A DNA stretch of 46,777 nucleotides from an uncultured Clostridia bacterium (GCA_934476455.1 CAKSNY010000022.1:1-46777); one strand, 5' to 3'. Numbered from the stretch's first letter, positions 1 through 7,746 are shown. Translations and numbers: made by a program. The notes: a model not told the origin generated them from the letters alone.

Positions 1-46
1 CTGACAACTCCCCAAATTCTCGAATTTCCAGTTTTTCGACAGTCTG

Positions 47-77
47 AAGCGTGTCGATTTTATCGACACGCTTTTTT
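47..77 (+). terminator. Hairpin with T-run at left edge
   Basis: An 11-base-pair stem (47-57 with 63-73) has a 5-base loop and is followed on the plus strand by six T residues (72-77). The T-run side shows that it best terminates plus-strand transcription arriving from outside the window. It also overlaps the last codons and stop of murQ, whose TAA (60-62) lies in the loop, so it may serve convergent genes from both sides. Confidence 0.7.
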
Positions 78-872
78 CTCCACAGCTTTTCGTATATTCC
101 ACTCATTTTCCTCAAGCAGCTTTTCCGCGCTGTCCTCACCACACCCAAGTATTTCACAAACTATGCGTATAACGCGCTTTTTCAGCTTTATGTTGCTTGG
201 CTTTAGGTTTATCATCATATTTTCGTATACCTTGCCGGTTTTTATCATTGCAGCCGTTGAAATCATATTAAGTATCAGCTTCTGCGCAGTTCCTGCCTTC
301 ATCCTTGTAGAGCCTGTTACAACCTCTGCCCCGGTATCCGCAACAATTGCCGTGTCTGCGATTTTTTCTATTGCGGTTTTGTAATTTGACGAAATGCTCG
401 CCGTATATGCCCCGTGTTTTTTTGCACTTTTAAGCGCACCCACAACATATGCCGCGCCGCCCGCAGCCGAAATACCTATAACGGTATCTTTTTCTGTTAT
501 ATTATATTTTTCAAGGTCTTTCACACCGGCGGCTTCGTTATCCTCTTCACCTTCGGCGGCATTTGTCATACACCTCTCCCCGCCTGCAATAATACCTATT
601 ACGCTATCTTTGGAAACGCCGAATGTCGGCGGACATTCCGCAGCGTCCAAAACACCGAGCCGCCCGCTTGTTCCCGCACCTATGTAAAAAATCCGCCCGC
701 CGCTTAAAATGCTTTGCGCAGCCTTATCACATACAACAGCTATTTCGTCCAGTGCCGCTTCCACAGCCTTTACCGCATTCATATTTTCTTCGTTCATAAC
801 CTTTATCATAGATAGCGTATCCATTTTATCTATATGCGTTGTTTTCGGATTTCGTATTTCTGTTTTTAACAT
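60..872 (-). CDS. murQ: N-acetylmuramic acid 6-phosphate etherase MurQ
   Basis: MurQ cleaves the D-lactyl ether of MurNAc 6-phosphate to give GlcNAc 6-phosphate in the cytoplasm, a step of peptidoglycan recycling. The 270-residue protein has the SIS sugar-isomerase fold, with the family signature SGRLGVLDAAECPPT at about residues 69-83. The two family acidic residues are visible as Glu79 (AECPP) and Glu110 (EDN), 31 residues apart as in E. coli MurQ (83 and 114). It is about 30 residues shorter than E. coli MurQ but ends in an intact C-terminal helical segment. Its ATG overlaps the stop of the upstream kinase-regulator gene by one base (TAATG), so the two are translationally coupled. The function call is firm. 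Confidence 0.95.
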   Translation of the reverse strand: MLKTEIRNPKTTHIDKMDTLSMIKVMNEENMNAVKAVEAALDEIAVVCDKAAQSILSGGRIFYIGAGTSGRLGVLDAAECPPTFGVSKDSVIGIIAGGERCMTNAAEGEEDNEAAGVKDLEKYNITEKDTVIGISAAGGAAYVVGALKSAKKHGAYTASISSNYKTAIEKIADTAIVADTGAEVVTGSTRMKAGTAQKLILNMISTAAMIKTGKVYENMMINLKPSNIKLKKRVIRIVCEILGCGEDSAEKLLEENEWNIRKAVEKKACR

Positions 873-1990
873 TATTTTGTAACCCCAATCTTTCCATACT
901 GTCTTTTTGCAATTTCAACAGCGCCGCAAATGGGCGATTTATCGTTTTTAACAAGCACAACGGATGTGTTTTTCAGATATTTTTTAATAATCGGAAAAAT
1001 GATGTCGGCTTTGTTTGATACACCGCCCGCAAAAAGCACGTTTATATTTTTTTCGCCTATAAATTCCGCACCTACATCCACGATTTTTGCCACAGCCTGC
1101 ATATTTCTTTCTAAAATATTTTTTGCCGCACCGTCACCCATACCGTACGCATCAAAAACAACATCGGAAAAAGACGCTATGTACCTTTTCCCTTTTTCGT
1201 AAAATTTTGAAAGATGTTTTTCGCTGTTTTCACCCGTTTTCTTTTCAATAAGCTTTGATATAAGTGTTTTTTCTCCTGTACCGTCTATACTGCAAAGGTC
1301 TGAATGTATCGCATCTCTGCCTAAGTTATACCCGCTGCCGCCGTCATCAAAAAACTGTCCCCAACCGGAAATCCTTTTTAATTTGCTTCCTTTTTTTGCG
1401 TATGCAACCACCCCTGTTCCGAGTATTACAAAAATTTCGTTTTCATATTTTCCGAGAGCCAATATATTATTCATATCACTGCCGTTAGAACAGCAGCCAA
1501 AGCCAAATCCTTTAAGCGCCTTTGCAAAAATTTCTTTGTTATCGCCCGTTGTTCCGCCCGATATTCCCGCAAATACGGAAATATTTGAATACGGAATTCC
1601 TGCGCTTACCTCACGTATGCCGTCGCAAAGAATTTGTTTTGCGGCATTCATCCCCACATCATTTGGATTTGTAGAGCCGCTTATAACCCTTTTTATAACA
1701 TTTCCCCGAATGTCTGTAAGCAAAAACTCTGTCTTTGTCGCTCCGCCGTCTATTCCCAAAAAATAAGGTTTCTCATTTTTTTGGTACAAAAGCTCATCTG
1801 CGGAAACGCTAAAAATCTCTGCCAAAATAACAAGTGTTTCTATCGTCGGAAAACCGTTTCTGCTTTCCCATTTGCTGACGGATTTTGATGAAAATCCAAT
1901 AGTCTGCGCAAGCTCCTCCTGTGTTAATCCCTGCCGCTGTCTGTAAAATTTCAGATTTTCCGCAAACATAATTTTTCTTTTTGCACACAC
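872..1990 (-). CDS. XRE-family HTH fused to BadF/BcrA-type amino-sugar kinase (MurK-like)
   Basis: This 372-residue protein joins two modules. Residues about 12-67 form an XRE/Cro helix-turn-helix (GLTQEELAQTIGFSSKSVSK). Residues about 76-368 are a BadF/BadG/BcrA/BcrD-type ATPase/sugar kinase with phosphate-1 motif DGGATKT (81-87), a GWGQFFDDGGSGYNLG segment and adenosine motif FAGGVSNK. Clostridium acetobutylicum MurK, a MurNAc/GlcNAc kinase, belongs to this kinase family. Together with murQ downstream this suggests that the protein phosphorylates MurNAc and senses it, much as ROK proteins combine HTH and kinase folds. The start is GTG at 1988-1990, because AAGGGGG lies 9 bases upstream; the ATG at codon 8 lacks a suitable SD. 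The kinase motifs look intact. DNA binding and autoregulation are inferred. Confidence 0.85.
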   Translation of the reverse strand: MCAKRKIMFAENLKFYRQRQGLTQEELAQTIGFSSKSVSKWESRNGFPTIETLVILAEIFSVSADELLYQKNEKPYFLGIDGGATKTEFLLTDIRGNVIKRVISGSTNPNDVGMNAAKQILCDGIREVSAGIPYSNISVFAGISGGTTGDNKEIFAKALKGFGFGCCSNGSDMNNILALGKYENEIFVILGTGVVAYAKKGSKLKRISGWGQFFDDGGSGYNLGRDAIHSDLCSIDGTGEKTLISKLIEKKTGENSEKHLSKFYEKGKRYIASFSDVVFDAYGMGDGAAKNILERNMQAVAKIVDVGAEFIGEKNINVLFAGGVSNKADIIFPIIKKYLKNTSVVLVKNDKSPICGAVEIAKRQYGKIGVTK

Positions 1991-2013
1991 GGCTTTCCGC
2001 CCCCTTCAAAGTA

Positions 2014-2042
2014 ATTATATGTTCGCGGGCGGGAATTGTCAA
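2014..2042 (-). promoter_or_regulatory. Perfect sigma-A promoter of the XRE-kinase/murQ operon with candidate operator
   Basis: On the minus strand TTGACA (2037-2042) and TATAAT (2014-2019) are separated by exactly 17 bases, the full consensus. The spacer is unusually GC-rich and holds an imperfect 14-base dyad (2022-2035, TTC/GAA ends, 5 of 7 pairs matching). That is a plausible site for the XRE domain encoded directly downstream. The promoter call is strong; the operator is a guess. Confidence 0.75.
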
Positions 2043-2095
2043 TAGAATATTATTTCCGCTACAGATTAAATTCTACCTACAATAGACAAGCAATT

Positions 2096-2965
2096 TCAAT
2101 TCTTTTCCTTGTACTGCTTGTCATATTGCTTAAAACCTTCTCCCAAAACCTCACGGGCATCCGTTATAACAGAAAATGCGGTAGGGTCAATTTTCCGCAC
2201 ACGCTGCATCAGGCGCGGCAGCTCCTTGGGAGATACCACGCATAAAAGCACAACGCTGTCATTGCCCGAATACAATCCTTTTGAATAAATACCTGTAACT
2301 CCGCGTTCAAATTCTACCATAACCGTTTCGGCTATCTCCGTATGCTTTTTGGATATTATAAACACGCTTTTTGCCGCATCGCCGATTGTAACCACCGCGT
2401 CAATTGCCTTTGACGAAACAAACATTGTTATCAGAGAATAGAACGTTACAATATAGCTCTTAAAAACAAATCCCGCAAACGCAATTATAATACAATCTAA
2501 AATAAGTATAAGCGTTGCCAACGACATATGCGGCATAAATTTTTTTATAATAAGTGCGGCAAAATCACTGCCGCCGGTTGACGCGCCAACCCTTACCACC
2601 AATCCAACGCCTATTCCTATCAGCACGCCGCCGATAATAGTTGATATAAACATATCCTCACCGAACGTACGGAAGAAATCTGTAAGCTCCAGAAAAACCG
2701 ATAAAAAGATAATTCCCGCCGCCGAGCGGAAAAGTGACTCTTTACCTAACAGCCTATACCCTGCCAAAAATAATATTGCGTTAAAAACCAGGTTAGTTAC
2801 AGACAGCGGAATATTAAAAATATAATAGAATACCGTTCCTATCGTTCCTACGCCGCCCGATGATATTTTACACGGCAGCAAAAACATATTCATACCCGCC
2901 GCAAGAAAAAAAGCCCCGGCGGCAATAAAAGCATACACCCTGGCTTTTTCTTTAAATTTTCCCAT
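2096..2965 (-). CDS. YitT family membrane protein (DUF161 plus DUF2179)
   Basis: This integral membrane protein has about five to six hydrophobic segments in its first 210 residues, with the glycine-rich GGSDFAALIIKKF stretch typical of the YitT family. A soluble C-terminal domain follows (about 210-285, GVTGIYSKGLYSG...LLCVVSPKELPRL), which is the DUF2179 module. The biochemical role of the family is not established. I place the start at the ATG at 2965 (289 residues). AGAGGTGG sits 7 bases upstream of it, whereas the ATG 33 bases further upstream lies just after the promoter -10. It has its own promoter and is followed by the XRE-kinase promoter, so it is probably a single-gene unit. Confidence 0.85.
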   Translation of the reverse strand: MGKFKEKARVYAFIAAGAFFLAAGMNMFLLPCKISSGGVGTIGTVFYYIFNIPLSVTNLVFNAILFLAGYRLLGKESLFRSAAGIIFLSVFLELTDFFRTFGEDMFISTIIGGVLIGIGVGLVVRVGASTGGSDFAALIIKKFMPHMSLATLILILDCIIIAFAGFVFKSYIVTFYSLITMFVSSKAIDAVVTIGDAAKSVFIISKKHTEIAETVMVEFERGVTGIYSKGLYSGNDSVVLLCVVSPKELPRLMQRVRKIDPTAFSVITDAREVLGEGFKQYDKQYKEKN

Positions 2966-2988
2966 TGTCAATCCACCTCTTCCGTTAT

Positions 2989-3017
2989 ATTTTATCATTG
3001 TACTATTGTTATGTCAA
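2989..3017 (-). promoter_or_regulatory. Sigma-A promoter of the YitT gene
   Basis: On the minus strand TTGACA (3012-3017), a 17-base spacer and TAAAAT (2989-2994) are present, with TG one base upstream of the -10 (extended -10). The position, 24 bases before the chosen ATG, gives a very short leader. Confidence 0.7.
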
Positions 3018-3113
3018 CAACTGTTATTATGTCTTATTTTTTCCAATGCAAAACCTGTTCATCATCAATATTTTGCGCGGTTATGTTTTTAAACTCGCTG
3101 TGCACGGCACCAA

Positions 3114-3860
3114 TCACCCCTGTACAAGTTTGAAAAACCTTTTATCGTTTAAAACCTCATTTGTCACAAATTCACCGTTATTAAAAAGCGCGTATGTTGT
3201 AACGGGCGTAGGTGCATTTTGCGCCTGATTTTTATTTTCTATGTGAATTGTTTTAAACAAAAATCCGCTTTCTTTTGCCGCTTTTTCTACTATCGGAACA
3301 TATTTTGCCGTAAACGGGCATTGGTTTGTATAATAAAGAACATAGCCCTTTTCGTCAATATGCGGGTGTTTTGCACATTCTTTAAACACGGGTTTTTCAT
3401 TGTTTTTGTCAAAAGGCAGATACCACAGCTGTATTCCGTTGTCCGATTCATCGCAAACCGTAAAGCCTTTATGCTTTAAAAACTTCGGATCGGCAAGAAA
3501 TGCTCTTTTCTTTTCGGAGGATAGAATACACATTCCCCTCTTTCCTTTTTCTTTGCTGTCTTTTAAGGCATAATCCACCAAATCCGTCGAATATCCGTGT
3601 CCTTTAAACGCACCCGACACCCATAGGCAGTTTATATACATATAACCGTCCGCCGCAATCGGTATCCAGGCATTTTCTGCCGGTATATATTCTATAAAGC
3701 ATTTACCGCGCTCTGTGCTTCTGTAAAAAACAAGTCCTTCGTCAAATCTTTGCGAAAGCCACTCTTTTTTTGAACGCACCTGTACATCCTTATTGTTTGA
3801 AATCGTACAGCAGATGTGCTCTTTTTCAATGTTTTCTTTGGTTATCTGTATATAATCCAT
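3114..3860 (-). CDS. GNAT acetyltransferase with C-terminal YoaP domain
   Basis: The 248-residue protein has an N-terminal GNAT fold (about 1-150), including the acetyl-CoA-binding region around GAFKGHGYSTDLVDYALKD, followed by a YoaP-type C-terminal domain (about 165-245). The C-terminal part begins VLYYTNQCPFTAKYV, which resembles the start of a thioredoxin-like fold with a CPFT motif, and contains the cis-proline-like TPVTTY segment. B. subtilis YoaP (about 250 residues) has the same architecture; its substrate is unknown. It lies 59 bases downstream of the EamA gene with no strong terminator between them, so it may be co-transcribed. The family call is good; a redox or peptide-related role is speculation. 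Confidence 0.8.
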   Translation of the reverse strand: MDYIQITKENIEKEHICCTISNNKDVQVRSKKEWLSQRFDEGLVFYRSTERGKCFIEYIPAENAWIPIAADGYMYINCLWVSGAFKGHGYSTDLVDYALKDSKEKGKRGMCILSSEKKRAFLADPKFLKHKGFTVCDESDNGIQLWYLPFDKNNEKPVFKECAKHPHIDEKGYVLYYTNQCPFTAKYVPIVEKAAKESGFLFKTIHIENKNQAQNAPTPVTTYALFNNGEFVTNEVLNDKRFFKLVQG

Positions 3861-3919
3861 ATCCTTTTCCTTCCATATCCTTGTATTTTAAACTCACAAA
3901 ATTTTTTGGTTGAAAAATT

Positions 3920-4780
3920 TTAAACAAGCAATAAAAGGGTTCCTGCCACAAGCATTCCCATACCGCACAGAGATTTTTTATTCAGCTTTTCTTTTAATAC
4001 CACATAAGAAAAAGCAACGGTTACAAGTATACTCAGCTTATCAATCGGCACAACAATGCTCGCCTGACCGTCTTTAAGCGCCCTATAGTATAAAATCCAC
4101 GAAAGCCCCGTTGTAATACCCGATAAAACAAGAAACGCGCCGTCTTTTACGGTTATACGTTTTATACTGCCGGGGCATTTGGCAGCGAAAACAACAATCC
4201 ACGCCATAATTAAAACTACAAATGTGCGGATTGCCGTTCCGAGTGTGGAATCTATATTTGAAACGCCTATTTTGCCGAGAATTGATGTCAGCGCCGCAAA
4301 AACAGCCGACAGCACAGCCCATATAAGCCAGTTCGATTTTTCATCCTTAATTTCGCTTATATCCCGTTTTTCAATCATCATATATGTACCTGTGCCTATC
4401 AAGACAATACAAACGGCTTTTAAAAGTGTAATCTCCTCATGCAAAAAGACAAAGGCAAGTATCATTGTTAAAATCGTGCTCGACTTATCTATAGGCGCAA
4501 CCTTGTTCACGTTTCCGTACTTCAGCGCTCTGAAATAACACAGCCATGAAGCCCCCGTCGCAAATCCCGATAAAACTAAAAACACAAGCGTTTTAACATC
4601 TACCGATGATATACCGTCCTGAACGCCGGCGGCAAAAACCATTATCCATGCGAAAACAAACACCACAATTGTTCTTATTGCCGTCGCAAGGTTCGAGTTT
4701 ATGTTTTTTACGCCAACCTTTGACAAAACGGCTGTTATCCCCGCAAAAAATGCCGAAAGCAATGCAAACAATACCCACAT
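3920..4780 (-). CDS. EamA/DMT family transporter
   Basis: This is a drug/metabolite-type permease with ten predicted membrane helices arranged as two EamA repeats. The internal duplication is visible: TAIRTIVVFVFAWIMVFAAG in the first half matches TAIRTFVVLIMAWIVVFAA in the second, and WLCYFRALKYGNVNKVAPID matches WILYYRALKDGQASIVVPID. The substrate cannot be read from sequence; relatives export amino acids or other metabolites. I choose the ATG at 4780 (286 residues, starting MWVLFALLSAFFAG). The in-frame ATG at 4822 lies inside the terminator of the upstream gene, while GCGGGGA precedes the chosen start. Confidence 0.85.
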   Translation of the reverse strand: MWVLFALLSAFFAGITAVLSKVGVKNINSNLATAIRTIVVFVFAWIMVFAAGVQDGISSVDVKTLVFLVLSGFATGASWLCYFRALKYGNVNKVAPIDKSSTILTMILAFVFLHEEITLLKAVCIVLIGTGTYMMIEKRDISEIKDEKSNWLIWAVLSAVFAALTSILGKIGVSNIDSTLGTAIRTFVVLIMAWIVVFAAKCPGSIKRITVKDGAFLVLSGITTGLSWILYYRALKDGQASIVVPIDKLSILVTVAFSYVVLKEKLNKKSLCGMGMLVAGTLLLLV

Positions 4781-4807
4781 AATAATCCCCGCTCTATTTT
4801 TTAAAAT

Positions 4808-4838
4808 AACAAAATCCGCCATTTGGGCGGATTTTGTT
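4808..4838 (-). terminator. Terminator after the LiaF-like gene
   Basis: A perfect 13-base-pair stem (4808-4820 with 4826-4838) has a 5-base loop, with T-rich DNA on both sides. It begins 5 bases beyond the stop of the gene at 4844-5200 and separates it from the EamA gene. Confidence 0.8.
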
Positions 4839-4843
4839 TTAAG

Positions 4844-5200
4844 CTAATTTTCGTTTTTATTTTTATTCGCGCTTTCCCGTTTATCACCCGTCAAATTCTT
4901 CAATATAATTTTAACGCCGATAAACACTATAACCGCCGGCACAAAAAGCTTCCAGAGTATTGCATACTCTATAATTCCGCGTGCTGCCAAAAGCAAATAT
5001 ATGCCTATTGCCAAAGCTATTAAATTTCCTGTTTTATCTTTACCGGCAAACAGCCCCGAAATGCTTGGCACGATTATAAAAACAGTCCACCAGCCGTCAA
5101 AAGAAATATCTATTTTCGCAATACCTAAATTTTCAAGCGCAAACACCACGCCGGCTGCAATAAGCAGCACACCCATAATTACGCCGATCGCTTTTTTCAT
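4844..5200 (-). CDS. Small four-helix membrane protein, LiaF/LiaI-like TM region
   Basis: This 118-residue protein has four hydrophobic segments (about 5-22, 38-53, 58-77 and 80-97) and a charged Lys/Asn-rich C-terminal tail. The segment WWTVFIIVPSISGLFAG is typical of the LiaF-type transmembrane region found in small Bacillota membrane proteins linked to envelope-stress systems. No receiver or sensor kinase gene is nearby, so a role in envelope stress is not shown here. It has its own consensus promoter and terminator and is a monocistronic unit. Confidence 0.75.
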   Translation of the reverse strand: MKKAIGVIMGVLLIAAGVVFALENLGIAKIDISFDGWWTVFIIVPSISGLFAGKDKTGNLIALAIGIYLLLAARGIIEYAILWKLFVPAVIVFIGVKIILKNLTGDKRESANKNKNEN

Positions 5201-5223
5201 TGCCGATCCCTCTCTTTTGCTTT

Positions 5224-5252
5224 ATTGTACCACTGCTCCTATTTTGTGTCAA
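5224..5252 (-). promoter_or_regulatory. Sigma-A promoter of the LiaF-like gene
   Basis: On the minus strand TTGACA (5247-5252), a 17-base spacer and TACAAT (5224-5229) lie 24 bases upstream of the start codon, directly after the methyltransferase gene. Confidence 0.75.
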
Positions 5253-5266
5253 TAGTATACCGAAGC

Positions 5267-5983
5267 TTATTTTTTCCTCAGTACAATTTTAATAAAATTA
5301 AGGTATTTTCCGCCGCCGGCTTCCATCGATTTCCTGTCCCCTACGGCATATTCGTTATCCTGCGCCAGCCAGTCGTCCCAAACCTCTTTGTTGCTTTTCA
5401 TTTCCTCTACGCAAAGCACCTCTGCCATACTGCTTTTGCTTACCACACTGCGCCAATAGGCTGTATCGTGCATATATTCCATCTGCTCGGGCGTCCACGA
5501 AAGCAAAAGTTCTTTTGGTAAATTGTCGTGGCAATCCTTCTTCATACCGGGAACGGCAATATAGATATAACCGCCGCTTTTTACAAAAGGCAAAAGCTTA
5601 TTATCAAGGTATGAGCTGTCGCGCCCGAAATAATTGTAAGAATCCGTGCTTACAACCGCGTCAAAAAAATTTTTTTCAAACGGCAAATCCATCGCGTCAG
5701 CCTTAACGGGAATAAGCTTTTCTCTTTCAACGCCCATTTCATCAAAAAATTTTTGATTTTCGGCAGGGTCGCTCCAAAGGTCTGCCGCATATACGGTAAA
5801 GCCATACTCTTTTGCCAAAAACACGCTTGTAAGCCCCTGTCCGCTGCCAAGGTCGCAAACGATGCCGCCGCTTCTGATTTTATTGTCTGTAAGAAGTTCC
5901 TCCTCCAGCTTTATCGGATTCGGTCCCATAATTTTAGCGTTTAATTCGGGTGTGTTATATTTTTCACTTTTAATATATTTCAT
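5267..5983 (-). CDS. Class I SAM-dependent methyltransferase
   Basis: The 238-residue protein has the Rossmann-type methyltransferase core: SAM-binding motif DLGSGQG at residues 44-50, an acidic residue after the second strand (YAADLWSDP), VKADAMDLPF and the FFDAVVSTDSYNYF post-motif. The N-terminus (MGPNPIKLEEELL) is common in small-molecule methyltransferases of Clostridia. The substrate is unknown; a small molecule is more likely than RNA or protein. It overlaps the tetR gene by 4 bases (ATGA), so the regulator and enzyme form a coupled two-gene operon. That suggests that the TetR protein senses the enzyme's substrate or product. Confidence 0.85.
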   Translation of the reverse strand: MKYIKSEKYNTPELNAKIMGPNPIKLEEELLTDNKIRSGGIVCDLGSGQGLTSVFLAKEYGFTVYAADLWSDPAENQKFFDEMGVEREKLIPVKADAMDLPFEKNFFDAVVSTDSYNYFGRDSSYLDNKLLPFVKSGGYIYIAVPGMKKDCHDNLPKELLLSWTPEQMEYMHDTAYWRSVVSKSSMAEVLCVEEMKSNKEVWDDWLAQDNEYAVGDRKSMEAGGGKYLNFIKIVLRKK

Positions 5984-6591
5984 TTTTGTTTCTCCTTAAA
6001 AAATTTTTCGATATGAATTTTTAAATACTCTGAAAGCTGCGCTTTGTTTTTTGAATGGTCGGAGATAGCAAGCAGCAGATAAAACGGCGCGTAAAATTCT
6101 ATTGCAAGCTGCCTGCAATTTTCTTCCTTTAAGATGCCCCGTTTAACCATTTCGCCGAATATGTCCTCCATATATAAAACCGGTCCTTTTGATATACAGT
6201 TTTCGTAAAGACGCGCCATTTCCTCGTTTTTAAATTGTTCAAGCATAAGCATTTTTCTGAAATCGGCGCCGAAATCGTCATTCATCCAAAATTCAAACTG
6301 TGCAAGGGTAAAGCTTTTAACGCTTTCTATTGATGTATTTTCATAGCTTTGCCTTTCCTTTTCGTATTCCTCCTCGGGAACATTAAATTCTTTTGACCTT
6401 TCCGCGTCCGTATCAAACATTTTTTTAACAATGCTGTCAAAAATATCACGCTTATTTTTATAATGCTTATAAAGCGCACCCTTTGTTATTCCAATCTCCC
6501 CGGCAATGGCGCTTACCGAAACAGCATCATAACCGTCTTGTGCAAACAAATGCAGCGCAGTATTTAAAATAATTTCCTTTGTACCCGGCAT
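5980..6591 (-). CDS. TetR/AcrR family transcriptional regulator
   Basis: This 203-residue repressor has an N-terminal TetR helix-turn-helix (about 7-55) with the typical VSVSAIAGEIGITKGALYKHYKNK stretch around the recognition helix. The longer C-terminal helical domain would bind ligand and dimerise. The start at 6591 is preceded by AAAGGGGGA. Two dyad sites of the GTAAAC-N4-GTTTAC type lie in its own promoter region, so it very likely represses itself and the coupled methyltransferase. The ligand is unknown. Confidence 0.9.
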   Translation of the reverse strand: MPGTKEIILNTALHLFAQDGYDAVSVSAIAGEIGITKGALYKHYKNKRDIFDSIVKKMFDTDAERSKEFNVPEEEYEKERQSYENTSIESVKSFTLAQFEFWMNDDFGADFRKMLMLEQFKNEEMARLYENCISKGPVLYMEDIFGEMVKRGILKEENCRQLAIEFYAPFYLLLAISDHSKNKAQLSEYLKIHIEKFFKEKQK

Positions 6592-6610
6592 ACAAATCCC
6601 CCTTTAAAGA

Positions 6611-6662
6611 GTAAACGACCGTTCACTTTTTAAAGTATAGTAAACAATCGTTTACTTGTCAA
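6611..6662 (-). promoter_or_regulatory. tetR promoter with two dyad operators
   Basis: On the minus strand TTGACA (6657-6662) and TATACT (6634-6639) are 17 bases apart. The spacer contains the perfect dyad GTAAACAATCGTTTAC (6640-6655, plus-strand reading). A second, one-mismatch dyad GTAAACGACCGTTCAC lies at 6611-6626, centred 29 bases away and between the -10 and the start codon. Binding at the first would block the polymerase directly. This is the classical layout for TetR autorepression. Confidence 0.8.
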
Positions 6663-6722
6663 GTGTTTTTGCAAAAAAAACTTATGTTTTTTTGACATTT
6701 TATTTATATTTACTTTAAATTA

Positions 6723-6751
6723 TTGCATATAAAACGGCTTTATGCTAAAAT
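6723..6751 (+). promoter_or_regulatory. Probable argF promoter
   Basis: On the plus strand TTGCAT (6723-6728), a 17-base spacer and TAAAAT (6746-6751) precede argF by about 30 bases. Another TTGACA at 6692-6697 is followed only by a weak -10 (TAAATT at 18 bases). No convincing arginine box can be named. Confidence 0.5.
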
Positions 6752-6782
6752 ATAACCATATTTACATAAAGGGGAAATTTTT

Positions 6783-7688
6783 ATGAAACACTTATTGAAA
6801 ATGGCAGATCTCTCAAAAAAAGATATTGAGAATATGCTTGACCTTGCGGATAAGCTGAAATACGAAAAAAAACATAATATTACGCACCATATTCTTAAAG
6901 GGCAGTCACTGGGAATGTTATTTAGAAAATCCTCCACCAGAACGCGTGTGTCGTTTGAGGTAGGAATGTACGACCTCGGCGGAAATGCGCTGTTTCTTAG
7001 TCCGCGTGATTTGCAGATAGGCAGGGGCGAAAGTGTAAAAGACACCGCACGCGTTTTTTCCCGCTTCCTTGACGGACTTATGATACGCACCTTTGAGCAA
7101 TCTGAGGTTGAAGCCTTTGCAAATTACGGCTCTATCCCTGTTATTAACGGGTTGACGGATTATTGCCACCCCTGCCAGGTGCTTGCCGATTTGCAGACAA
7201 TACGCGAGCATAAGGGTGACCTTTCCTCGCTTAAAATATGCTTTATCGGCGACGGCAACAATATGGCAAATTCGCTTATTGTAGGTGGTATAAAAATGGG
7301 AATGAAAGTGGCAATCGCCTGCCCCGATACATATAAGCCCGATGCCGATGTTATGAAATACGCAAACGAAAACGGCGATTTCACCTGTACGGACGATGTT
7401 CTGAAAGCATCGGAAAATGCAGATGTACTGCTTACAGATGTTTGGGCTTCTATGGGACAGGAGGAAGAATTTTCAGAGCGCGCCGCCATATTTAAAAATT
7501 ATCAGATTAACGATTCTGTTATGTCTGCCGCACGCAGCGGTGCTATGGTGCTCCACTGTTTGCCGGCTCACCGCGGAGAAGAAATAACCGCAGAGGTTTT
7601 TGAGGCGCACGCCGACGAAATTTTTGACGAAGCCGAAAACCGCCTTCACGCACAAAAGGCCGTTATGGCAACACTTATGCAGAAATAA
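6783..7688 (+). CDS. argF: Ornithine carbamoyltransferase
   Basis: This enzyme condenses carbamoyl phosphate and ornithine to citrulline in arginine synthesis. The 301-residue protein carries the carbamoyl-phosphate motif STRTR (51-55, within RKSSTRTRVSFEVG), the HPCQ motif (129-132) and the ornithine/catalytic loop HCLPAHRGEE (258-267). It starts at an ATG preceded by AAAGGGGAA. No other arginine gene is adjacent: upstream is a divergent tetR and downstream a long palindrome begins immediately after the stop codon. A catabolic ArcB role cannot be excluded from sequence alone, but no arcA or arcC is nearby. Confidence 0.95.
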   Translation: MKHLLKMADLSKKDIENMLDLADKLKYEKKHNITHHILKGQSLGMLFRKSSTRTRVSFEVGMYDLGGNALFLSPRDLQIGRGESVKDTARVFSRFLDGLMIRTFEQSEVEAFANYGSIPVINGLTDYCHPCQVLADLQTIREHKGDLSSLKICFIGDGNNMANSLIVGGIKMGMKVAIACPDTYKPDADVMKYANENGDFTCTDDVLKASENADVLLTDVWASMGQEEEFSERAAIFKNYQINDSVMSAARSGAMVLHCLPAHRGEEITAEVFEAHADEIFDEAENRLHAQKAVMATLMQK

Positions 7689-7746
7689 CTTAGAAAAGCA
7701 GCTGTTTAAAAATCCAATTGGATTTTTAAACAGCTGCTTTTCTAAG
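7689..7746. repeat. 58-base perfect palindrome, copy 1 of a palindromic family
   Basis: The 58 bases directly after the argF stop codon are a perfect inverted repeat with no loop (29-base arms, centre AA|TT between 7717 and 7718). The central part (outer AGCTGTTTAAAAA / TTTTTAAACAGCT) is shared with elements at 13729-13768 and 46642-46681. Its A-tract/T-tract core could work as a bidirectional terminator for argF. Confidence 0.85.

Noticed and set aside
1..59. Open minus-strand reading frame beyond the murQ stop (reads ...DTLQTVEKLEIREFGEL)
   Set aside because: Too short, no start or SD visible, and it runs through a terminator hairpin; could be chance or the end of a repeat.
4781..4822. Longer N-terminus for the EamA transporter
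   Set aside because: The ATG at 4822 lies within the terminator stem-loop of the preceding gene.
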